A stretch of DNA of 5,832 nucleotides from an uncultured Azospirillum sp. Lineage in GTDB: Bacteria; Pseudomonadota; Alphaproteobacteria; Azospirillales; Azospirillaceae. Shown here piece after piece: positions 1 through 5,351 of this stretch (its first letter is position 1; every line of letters starts with the position of its first letter). The DNA lies in contig CALGOL010000439.1 in NCBI GenBank assembly GCA_937960755.1, positions 1-5,832 of the forward strand, in the 5' to 3' direction. The translations under genes were made by a program, and so were the position numbers. Under the pieces are notes generated by a model, which saw nothing but the letters and a program-made list of their open reading frames with translations, made no database searches and was not told the DNA's origin.

Positions 1-1
1 A

Positions 2-346
2 GAACGCAAAGCCATCGCGACTTGGCTCGCCAGCCTGCCCGCCGCGCCGCCCCGCGCGCCCGCCGAGCCGGTTGCGGCCGAACGCTTGACGCAAGGCAAG
101 GCGCTTTACGACGCCAAGGAGTGTACTGCCTGCCACGGCCCCGACGGTAAGGAGCCCCTGACCGACATGCCGGCTTTGGCCGCCCTGAAGCGCGATTACA
201 TCGTCTTGCAGATGACGGAAATCCGCGACGGCGTGCGCAAAAACGGCCTGACCGAAACCATGCTGCCGTTCGTCGAAAAGCTGACGAACGACGAAATCGC
301 GCTGATCGCCGACTTCCTGTCGCAGGTGGACCGGACGGCGAAATAA
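2..346 (+). CDS. Multiheme c-type cytochrome, C-terminal part (5' end outside window)
   Basis: This is the 3' end of a periplasmic cytochrome c gene; the frame is open to the left edge. The first visible residues (ERKAIATWLASLP) look like the closing helix of an upstream cytochrome domain. A Pro/Ala-rich linker follows, then a complete C-terminal haem domain. That domain has a CTACH haem-attachment motif at 122-136 and a likely axial methionine in the TETMLPF stretch (codon 260-262). The whole protein is therefore probably diheme, of the c4/c553 type. A TTG at 86 could be read as a start, but it sits mid-linker with no signal peptide after it, so I take it as internal. The next cytochrome gene begins 45 bases after this stop, suggesting co-transcription. 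By context it should carry electrons to nitrous oxide reductase. The exact donor role is inferred, and the haem count depends on sequence outside the window. Confidence 0.88.
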   Translation, partial: ERKAIATWLASLPAAPPRAPAEPVAAERLTQGKALYDAKECTACHGPDGKEPLTDMPALAALKRDYIVLQMTEIRDGVRKNGLTETMLPFVEKLTNDEIALIADFLSQVDRTAK

Positions 347-378
347 TCCGTCACGGGCTTTTTTCAAAAAGTGGAAAT

Positions 379-384
379 GAGGAG
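379..384 (+). promoter_or_regulatory. Shine-Dalgarno that fixes the start of the diheme cytochrome
   Basis: GAGGAG lies 7 bases before the ATG at 392. It overlaps or follows the two other in-frame candidates (GTG at 371, ATG at 377), so it cannot serve them. This selects 392, which also places the signal peptide directly at the N-terminus. Confidence 0.75.
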
Positions 385-391
385 CAAGTCG

Positions 392-1129
392 ATGAGGTAT
401 TCCGCCCTGCTGTCCGGCGTTTCGGCCGCAGCCGTTTTCGCCGTGGTCTCTCTGGCGGGGGCCGCCGGTCCGGCCCAGGCCCCGCAGTCCGACAAGCGGG
501 TCTGGATGTCGGAAGGCTCCGAACGCGACGAAGCCTTGAAACTGACCCCCAACATGGACAAGGGCCGCGAAGTCTATGAAGTGTGCAGCGCCTGCCACAT
601 GCCGGAAGGCTGGGGCCTGACCGACGGCACCTTCCCGCAAATCGCCGGCCAGCACCGCACCGTGCTGATTAAGCAGTTGGAAGACATCCGCGAAGGCAAC
701 CGCGACAACCCCACCATGTACCCCTTCGCGCTGCCGTCGGAAATCGGCGGCGCCCAGTCGGTGGCGGACGTGACGGAATACATCGCCAAGCTGCCGATGG
801 CGCGGGAAAACGGCGTCGGCAAGGGCGACGATCTGGAACACGGCAAGAAGCTTTACGCGGATAATTGCGTGCGTTGCCACGGCGCCGACGGCGCCGGCGA
901 CGCAGCGAAGTATTATCCGCGCATTCAAGGCCAGCACTACAACTACCTCGTCCGCCAGTATCAGTGGATCAAGGAAGGCAAGCGCCGCAACGCCAACCCG
1001 GACATGATGGAGCAGATCAAGAACTTCACCGAGCGGGACACGCTGGCGGTGCTGGACTTCGTCTCGCGCATCAAGCCGCCGGCCGAGCTGATGGCCCCGG
1101 AAGGCTGGACCAACCCGGACTTCAAGTAA
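392..1129 (+). CDS. Periplasmic diheme cytochrome c, c4-like, linked to nos cluster
   Basis: The 245-residue product carries two c-type haems and is expected to act in the periplasm as an electron carrier. Residues 1-30 form a Sec signal peptide: a short charged start (MRYS), a hydrophobic stretch, and possible cleavage after AGA or AQA. Two homologous cytochrome domains follow. Domain one has CSACH (Cys65, Cys68, His69) and a likely axial Met109 in NPTMYPFA. Domain two has CVRCH (Cys159, Cys162, His163) and Met205 or Met206 in NPDMM. Both domains share a GQHxxxLxxQ..xIxEGxR stretch between the haem motif and the methionine, indicating internal duplication. It follows another cytochrome gene and precedes nosB, so a role feeding electrons to NosZ is inferred. 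A strong hairpin right after the stop suggests the upstream transcript can end here. The diheme call is firm; the partner is not proven. Confidence 0.93.
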   Translation: MRYSALLSGVSAAAVFAVVSLAGAAGPAQAPQSDKRVWMSEGSERDEALKLTPNMDKGREVYEVCSACHMPEGWGLTDGTFPQIAGQHRTVLIKQLEDIREGNRDNPTMYPFALPSEIGGAQSVADVTEYIAKLPMARENGVGKGDDLEHGKKLYADNCVRCHGADGAGDAAKYYPRIQGQHYNYLVRQYQWIKEGKRRNANPDMMEQIKNFTERDTLAVLDFVSRIKPPAELMAPEGWTNPDFK

Positions 1130-1140
1130 GCTGACCATCC

Positions 1141-1181
1141 GGCCGGCATGCGCGCCATGCAGAAAAGCGCATGTCGGCCTT
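1141..1181 (+). terminator. Stem-loop after the cytochrome gene, likely terminator or 3'-end stabiliser
   Basis: Arms at 1141-1153 and 1167-1179 pair over 13 positions (12 Watson-Crick plus one G-U) around a 13-base loop. The stem starts 11 bases after the cytochrome stop codon. Only two T's follow directly, then an A/T-rich run (TTAAATATAA), so it is not a classic U-tract terminator. It could equally be an attenuator or an mRNA-end stabiliser separating cytochrome from nosB expression. Confidence 0.6.
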
Positions 1182-1292
1182 AAATATAAGCTTGCACTTA
1201 TGGATGTGTTTGTTAAGTTAAAAGCGTTGCGCTTGCCGTATTTAAAATAATTACGCGCGCGACTGCCTGAAAACGACAAAAGGAAATACGCC
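1182..1292 (+). promoter_or_regulatory. AT-rich intergenic region, probable promoter for nosBDGH
   Basis: This 111-base gap is clearly AT-richer than the surrounding GC-rich genes, as expected for a promoter. TAAAAT at 1243-1248 is a plausible -10 box; no convincing -35 lies 16-18 bases upstream, which would fit activator-dependent transcription. Two short dyads are candidate operator sites: ATAAG-N6-CTTAT (1186-1201) and AAGCG-N3-CGCTT (1222-1234). A clean FNR/DNR-type box (TTGAT-N4-ATCAA) is not present. An AAAAGGA ribosome site near 1278-1284 serves the ATG at 1293. The promoter call rests on position and composition, not on a confident motif. Confidence 0.4.
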
Positions 1293-1955
1293 ATGACCGC
1301 AGCCGCTGCTTCGGCCTCGGATCGCCGCGTCCTGGTTTTTCGCGCGTTGACCTTGGCCGCCATCGTTTGTTTGGCGCTGGCTTTTTTCTCGCCGATCTGG
1401 TGGGTGTCTTTGAAGGCGCCGCAGTATCCGGCGGACACCTTCCCTGATGGCGTGCGCATTCACTTCCACATGGACGGCGTCAAGAACGGCTGCGAAATCC
1501 GCAGCAATCAAGAGGTGTTCGAAGACGAAGCGCTCGACTGCGTTCACGAGATGAACACCATCAATCACTATATCGGCATGGAGCCCATTGAAAAGGGCGC
1601 GGTGATTGAAACCATGCTGGCGCCGTATCTGTTCATCGGCATGGGCGCGTTGCTGCTGGTCTTCATGTTTTACAAAGGCCCCTATTGGTGGCTGCTGGCG
1701 GTTCCGGCGGCGGCTTTGCCGGTGGGGTTCATCGTCGATTACGCCGCATGGCTTTGGTACTTCGGCCACAATCTGTCGCCGATGGGCGCGTTCACCGTGA
1801 AGCCGTTCATGCCCACCGTGTTCGGCCAGGGCAAGGTCGCGCAATTCGCCACTTTCTCTTATCCGCACTATGGTTTTGGGTTAATGCTGGCCGGCTCGGC
1901 CTGTCTGTTGCTGGCGATGCTGATCCGCCACAAGCAGTTGAAGGGCGTCGCGTGA
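1293..1955 (+). CDS. nosB: NosB-like polytopic membrane protein of clade II nos clusters
   Basis: The 220-residue product is an inner-membrane protein. Likely membrane segments lie near residues 16-38, 108-127, 131-156 and 193-211. A large extracytoplasmic loop (about 40-105) lies between the first two. This loop holds two cysteines (Cys67, Cys83), an HFHMDG motif (His57, His59, Met60) and MNTINHYIGM (Met87, His92, Met96). These residues could form a disulfide or bind metal. Size, topology and position directly before nosD match the NosB protein of atypical nos clusters, whose biochemical role is not established. The start has an AGGA site 8 bases upstream. The stop TGA overlaps the ATG of nosD (TGATG), implying translational coupling. 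The family assignment rests on recalled similarity plus gene order, so the symbol is likely rather than certain. Confidence 0.78.
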   Translation: MTAAAASASDRRVLVFRALTLAAIVCLALAFFSPIWWVSLKAPQYPADTFPDGVRIHFHMDGVKNGCEIRSNQEVFEDEALDCVHEMNTINHYIGMEPIEKGAVIETMLAPYLFIGMGALLLVFMFYKGPYWWLLAVPAAALPVGFIVDYAAWLWYFGHNLSPMGAFTVKPFMPTVFGQGKVAQFATFSYPHYGFGLMLAGSACLLLAMLIRHKQLKGVA

Positions 1956-3397
1956 TGTTGGGCGCGGCCGGGAAAATCCGCCCCTTCCGGCGACTGTTCC
2001 CTCTCCCCCCAGGGGAGAGGGTTAGGGTGAGGGGGAAAACGCCGGCTCACCCTGTTATCTTCCGGTCTTCCGACCGTACGCCCCCTCACCCCGAGCCTGC
2101 GGCTCGTCCCTCTCCCCAGGGGGGAGAGGGGAAAACAACGCTGGTTCATGTGCTGGCGGCGGCGCTGCTGTTGGCGGCGGGGCCGGCCTGGGCCGACGCC
2201 AAGCAGCCGCAGCATCCCCAACCCCTGCAACCGCTCATCGACGCCACGCCGCCGGGCGGCACGCTCGCCTTGCCCCCCGGCGTCTACGCCGGGCCGGTGG
2301 TCGTCACCCGACCGCTGACGCTGGAAGGCGACGGCAAGGCGGTGCTGCAAAACGACGGTCACGGCACGGTGCTGGTGATTCAGTCGGACGGCGTGACGGT
2401 TTCCGGCCTGACCTTGCGCAATTCCGGCGGCTTGGCGGACGAGCTGGACGCCGCCATTCACGTTCGCGGGCGCTACAACATCATCAAGAACAACGTGATT
2501 GAGGATTGCCTGATCGGCATCGATTTGCGTCAATCCCATAACAACGTCATCCGCGGCAACAGCATCACCTCGAAAGCGCGTAGTCTAGGGCAACGCGGCG
2601 ACGCGGTGCGGATATGGTATTCCAATCATAACATGGTGAAGGATAACCATATCGACGACAGTCGCGACATGGTGGTGTGGTATTCGGCCGACAACAAGCT
2701 GACCGGCAACACCGTCAAACGCGGCCGCTACGGCCTGCACTTCATGTATTCCAACAATAATGCGGCGGAGAACAACGTGTTCATCGAGAACACGGTGGGC
2801 GTCTTCATGATGTTTTCCAACGACATTGAATTGCGCGGCAACCGTATCGAACGCTCCAACGGCCCGTCCGGCATCGGCGTCGGCCTCAAGGAGGCCAGCG
2901 GCGTGCATATGACCGGCAACGACGTGGTCGGCAACGCCACCGGGATCTACCTCGACGTTTCGCCCAACGATCCCGACAACCCCAATACGTTTGAAGACAA
3001 CCACATCGCCTTTAACGGCATGGCGACGGCGTTTCATAGCGACTGGCCGGGCAACAGCTTTCACCGCAACGACTTCATCGGCAACTTCGCCCAGGTGTCG
3101 GTGCGCGGCGGCGGGGCGGCGGCGCGCAACGACTGGCAAGGCAATTACTGGGACGTTTACGAAGGCTTCGACGTCAACCGCGACGGCGTCGGCGACACGC
3201 CGTTTGAAGCCTACGCCTACGCCGACCGCCTCTGGATGGACGTCCCGGCCACCCAGTTTTTCCGCGCTTCGCCGGTGCTGGAGCTGATGGATTTCATGGA
3301 GCGGCTGGCGCCGTTCTCGACGCCGCGGCTGTTGCTGCGCGATTTGTCCCCGGCGACGCGCCGGATCGCCACTGGCGGCGGCGCGCCGGCGTCCTGA
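1955..3397 (+). CDS. nosD: NosD, periplasmic beta-helix protein for NosZ copper-site maturation, with repeat inserted near the signal peptide
   Basis: NosD is a periplasmic protein that works with the NosF/NosY ABC transporter in building the copper-sulfur centre of NosZ. The 480-residue product shows many short Asn/Gly-rich right-handed beta-helix (CASH/NosD) repeats across about 150-390, such as NVIRGNSI, NMVKDNHI and NKLTGNTV. The diagnostic C-terminal block follows: GNYWDVYEGFD (396-406), a calcium-loop-like DVNRDGVGD (406-414), LWMD (426-429) and FFRASPVLELMDF (435-447). The start at 1955 overlaps the nosB stop and has GAAGGG 9 bases upstream. Residues 1-14 make a basic n-region (two Lys/Arg pairs) and 63-76 (LVHVLAAALLLAAG) a hydrophobic core ending in a good cleavage site at AWA-D (80/81). 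Between them, residues about 15-59 are encoded by a palindromic repeat. A GTG at 2150 is an alternative start but has no well-placed ribosome site and leaves no basic residues. The frame open further upstream from 1685 lies over nosB and is not coding. Confidence 0.93.
   Translation: MLGAAGKIRPFRRLFPLPPGERVRVRGKTPAHPVIFRSSDRTPPHPEPAARPSPQGGEGKTTLVHVLAAALLLAAGPAWADAKQPQHPQPLQPLIDATPPGGTLALPPGVYAGPVVVTRPLTLEGDGKAVLQNDGHGTVLVIQSDGVTVSGLTLRNSGGLADELDAAIHVRGRYNIIKNNVIEDCLIGIDLRQSHNNVIRGNSITSKARSLGQRGDAVRIWYSNHNMVKDNHIDDSRDMVVWYSADNKLTGNTVKRGRYGLHFMYSNNNAAENNVFIENTVGVFMMFSNDIELRGNRIERSNGPSGIGVGLKEASGVHMTGNDVVGNATGIYLDVSPNDPDNPNTFEDNHIAFNGMATAFHSDWPGNSFHRNDFIGNFAQVSVRGGGAAARNDWQGNYWDVYEGFDVNRDGVGDTPFEAYAYADRLWMDVPATQFFRASPVLELMDFMERLAPFSTPRLLLRDLSPATRRIATGGGAPAS
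1999..2131 (+). repeat. Composite palindromic dispersed repeat within the 5' end of nosD
   Basis: The ends are inverted copies of one unit. Left end 1999-2021 and right end 2108-2130 each form a perfect 10-bp hairpin (CCCTCTCCCC with GGGGAGAGGG, 3-base loop) and are inverted repeats of each other with one mismatch. Inside these, 2025-2035 (GGGTGAGGGGG) pairs with 2081-2091. The right half also holds a small palindrome, CGAGCC-TGC-GGCTCG (2092-2106), absent from the left half. The centre holds CGGTC-TTCC-GACCG (2063-2076). Elements with this CTCTCCCC/GGGGAGAGGG(..)AGGGTGAGGG pattern are recalled as dispersed, usually intergenic, repeats of many proteobacteria. There is no transposase; mobilisation in trans is assumed. 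The frame is open across it, giving a Pro/Arg/Gly-rich translation. The exact insertion boundaries and any target duplication are not visible. Confidence 0.88.
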
Positions 3398-3410
3398 AGG
3401 AGCTTGATCC

Positions 3411-4178
3411 ATGTCTTTGCTGATCGCCCTGTTGGGGGAACGGCGGTCCGACCGCCGGGAATTCTTGCGCTCCGCCGCACTGGGAACGGCGGTGGTGGGG
3501 GGCGCGCTGGCGGGCTTCCTCCCGCTGCCACGTGCGGTGGAGGCGCAGCATCTGCGCCCGCCCGGCGCGCTGGACGAACGCGACTTTCTCGCCGCCTGCA
3601 TCAAATGCGGCCAATGCGTCCAGGTCTGCCCGGTGGAGGCGATCAAGCTCGCCGACATCAACGAAGGCTTCGGCGTCGGCGTCCCTTACATCGGCGCGCG
3701 CGATCAAGCCTGCGACTTCAGTTGCGACGCCGTGCAATGCGTGCTGGCCTGCCCGACTGGGGCGCTCAGTCACGATCTGTCGGCCAAGGAGGAAACCCGC
3801 ATGGGTTTCGCCCGGCTGGCCCACCCCGATCTCTGCCTCGCCCGCCAGGGCTTGGGCTTCAAGGGCCAAGCCCGCGGCGGCGACTTTCCCGGCCTGCACC
3901 GTTACGCCGCGGTGGATCGCTGGAACCCGATCCCCATCGCCGACCACCCCTATGATTTGCCGCTGTGTGATTTGTGCGTGCGGGAATGCCCGATCAAGGA
4001 CGCCATCGAATTGGCGCCGATGAGCGACGATCCCGCCGACCCGAGGCGCACGCCCAAAGTCAAAGACGCCTGCGTCGGCTGCGGCATGTGCGAAATGATC
4101 TGTCCGACGGAACCGGCGGCCATCGTCATCGACGCCCGCCGTCACCCGCAGCAAGCGGGCAAGGAGCAAACGTCATGA
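3411..4178 (+). CDS. nosG: NosG, Tat-exported polyferredoxin with four [4Fe-4S] sites (NapG family)
   Basis: This NapG-like iron-sulfur protein is thought to relay electrons from quinol, with NosH, to periplasmic carriers that reduce NosZ. The 255-residue product begins with a twin-arginine signal (SDRREFLR, Arg15-Arg16), then a hydrophobic stretch to about residue 38. The conserved LRPPGALDE opens the mature part. Cysteine sets are: Cys63/66/69/73 (CxxCxxCxxxCP); Cys101/105/110/114; Cys142 with Cys186/189/193; and Cys221/224/227/231. The third set has Cys142 about 43 residues before CDLCVRECP, whereas as I recall E. coli NapG has only seven residues there. This insertion, rich in Gly and aromatic residues, may mark the Nos branch of the family. 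AAGGAG (3397-3402) precedes the ATG by 8 bases and touches the nosD stop. The stop overlaps the nosH start (ATGA). NosG rather than NapG is chosen because nosD is adjacent and no nap gene is seen. Confidence 0.9.
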   Translation: MSLLIALLGERRSDRREFLRSAALGTAVVGGALAGFLPLPRAVEAQHLRPPGALDERDFLAACIKCGQCVQVCPVEAIKLADINEGFGVGVPYIGARDQACDFSCDAVQCVLACPTGALSHDLSAKEETRMGFARLAHPDLCLARQGLGFKGQARGGDFPGLHRYAAVDRWNPIPIADHPYDLPLCDLCVRECPIKDAIELAPMSDDPADPRRTPKVKDACVGCGMCEMICPTEPAAIVIDARRHPQQAGKEQTS

Positions 4179-5149
4179 GCGGCTTTTTCGATTCCCTCGC
4201 CGTGATGTTCGGGCGCGAGCCCGTCAAGCCGACCGCCCCGACCGAAGCGGCCAAAGCCCTGCTGGCGTTCAAGCGCACCAAAGAGCAAGTGGCGCTGCGC
4301 CGGAAAGCGATCAAAGAGGAAAAGATCCACTACACGCCAAGCCGCAAATGGCGGCTGCGGCGCTGGGCGTCGATCATCATCGTCAATTTGCTGTTCGTGC
4401 TGTCGTTTCAGGCCGATATTCAATTGTTGGAAGGCGCGCTGACCGCGTCGCGCTTCGCCGGCTTTCACCTCGCCGACCTCAATGCCGCCTTGCAAGTCAT
4501 GCTGGCGTACAAGCATGTCGTCATCAACCTGGCCATTGGCGCGATCACTGTGCTGATCGCCTGGTGGCTGCTGGGCGGACGAACCTTTTGTTCGTGGGCC
4601 TGCCCCTATCATTTGCTGGGGGAAATCGCTGAGGCACTGCATTTGAAGTTGGCGGCCAAGGGCTGGGCGTCGGACCATCCGTTGCACCGCGGGACGCGCA
4701 GCGTGATGTACGTTGTTTTCGCCGGACTGGCGCTGGTCACCGGCTATACGGTGTTTGAAACCATCAATCCGGTGGGCATCCTTAGCCGGGCGATGATTTA
4801 CGGCGCCGGGCTGGCGCTCGCTTGGGTGGTTTTGCTGCTGCTGATCGAGGTGTTTTACTCCCGCCGTTTCTGGTGCCGCTACATGTGCCCGGTGGGCTTG
4901 ACCTACGGCTTGGTGGGCGCGGCGGCGGCCCCGGTGCGCATCACTTACAATGCGGAAAACTGCCTGCATGAAGGCGAATGCCGCAAGGTCTGCATGGTGC
5001 CGCACGTCTTGTCGATGACGCGGATGAGCTGGAATCAGGACGTGAAAGTAGACGTCGGCGCCGACTGCACCCGTTGCGGCATGTGCGTCGAGGTCTGCCC
5101 GACCAAGGCGCTGACCTTCAAGGTCAAGGGGCTGGAAGGGCTGGGGTGA
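4175..5149 (+). CDS. nosH: NosH, membrane-bound iron-sulfur quinol dehydrogenase (NapH family)
   Basis: NosH is an inner-membrane protein believed to oxidise quinol and pass electrons to NosG. The 324-residue product has a basic cytoplasmic N-terminus of about 60 residues and four likely membrane segments (about 65-79, 114-134, 177-194, 208-228). After the second and fourth come the paired cysteine motifs of the NapH/NosR/CcoG-type family: CSWACPYHLLGE (Cys139, Cys143) and CRYMCPVGL (Cys234, Cys238). The C-terminal domain has a canonical ferredoxin motif (Cys298/301/304/308, CTRCGMCVEVCP). An upstream set, Cys263, Cys269 and Cys273 (CLHEGECRKVC), has unusual spacing and one fewer cysteine. 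The ATG overlaps the nosG stop, and AAGGAG (4161-4166) lies 8 bases upstream, so the two are translationally coupled. It is the last nos gene on this side. Assignment to NosH rather than NapH follows from the neighbouring nosD and nosB. Confidence 0.91.
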   Translation: MSGFFDSLAVMFGREPVKPTAPTEAAKALLAFKRTKEQVALRRKAIKEEKIHYTPSRKWRLRRWASIIIVNLLFVLSFQADIQLLEGALTASRFAGFHLADLNAALQVMLAYKHVVINLAIGAITVLIAWWLLGGRTFCSWACPYHLLGEIAEALHLKLAAKGWASDHPLHRGTRSVMYVVFAGLALVTGYTVFETINPVGILSRAMIYGAGLALAWVVLLLLIEVFYSRRFWCRYMCPVGLTYGLVGAAAAPVRITYNAENCLHEGECRKVCMVPHVLSMTRMSWNQDVKVDVGADCTRCGMCVEVCPTKALTFKVKGLEGLG

Positions 5150-5195
5150 GGCGAGGAGATAACTCCGTCGGTCATCGCTATGATTGTGATTTTTG

Positions 5196-5305
5196 CGTCA
5201 CCCCGGCGTAGGCCGGGGTCCAGCATAAGGCGCGATTAGCGCCGGTATGATTCATGTCGCGGCTGACGCCGCTCTCGCTGGATTCCGGCCTTCGCCGGAA
5301 TGACG
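5196..5305 (+). repeat. 110-bp palindromic repeat element between convergent genes
   Basis: Arms of 29 bases at 5196-5224 and 5277-5305 are inverted repeats with five mismatches. Each arm also folds on itself: CCCCGGC/GCCGGGG on the left and TTCCGGC/GCCGGAA on the right. The differences between arms are paired changes (CC..GG versus TT..AA) that preserve each hairpin. The interior contains two further hairpins, GGCGC-GATTA-GCGCC (5229-5243) and GCGGC-TGAC-GCCGC (5259-5272). The layout is that of a non-autonomous dispersed palindrome of the CGTCATTCCGGCG..TCCAG kind common in alphaproteobacteria. It begins 46 bases after the nosH stop and ends 46 bases before the stop of the convergent gene. 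It could block read-through in both directions, though no T-tract follows a hairpin on either strand. The remaining bases of the 5150-5351 gap show nothing I can name. Confidence 0.87.
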
Positions 5306-5351
5306 TTTAAAGTCAATAGCTTCGCGTGAGATACGAGACCCCCGCGCCGCC

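Noticed and set aside
86..346. Separate 86-residue cytochrome starting at TTG 86
   Set aside because: The frame is open to the left edge with a cytochrome-like helix end before a Pro/Ala linker, and no signal peptide follows the TTG; it is the C-terminal domain of a longer protein.
358..371. CTTTTT-TC-AAAAAG inverted repeat between the two cytochrome genes
   Set aside because: A stem of almost only A-T pairs with a two-base loop would be unstable; it is not a credible terminator and the next gene is closely spaced.
1210..1223. Possible FNR/DNR-type box TTGTT-N4-TAAAA before nosB
   Set aside because: The second half matches the consensus ATCAA at only two of five bases, so it is no better than chance in an AT-rich stretch.
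1685..1954. Upstream extension of the nosD frame inside nosB
   Set aside because: It overlaps the NosB coding frame for 270 bases and the translation is Gly/Arg-rich without structure; the ATG at 1955 with its ribosome site and stop overlap is a far better start.
2585..3661. Long open frame on the - strand (358 codons) across nosD and the start of nosG
   Set aside because: It is a shadow of GC-rich coding sequence: its translation has no recognisable domain, while the + strand frames encode clear NosD and NosG motifs.
3294..4169. Long - strand open frame (291 codons) opposite nosG, and another at 4142-5005 opposite nosH
   Set aside because: Low-complexity Ala/Arg/Gln-rich translations without family patterns; NosG and NosH cysteine motifs fix the real frames.
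5112..5126. Interrupted palindrome TGACCTT-C-AAGGTCA near the 3' end of nosH
   Set aside because: It lies within coding sequence for LTFKVK, is short, and has no T-tract; probably a chance consequence of codon choice.
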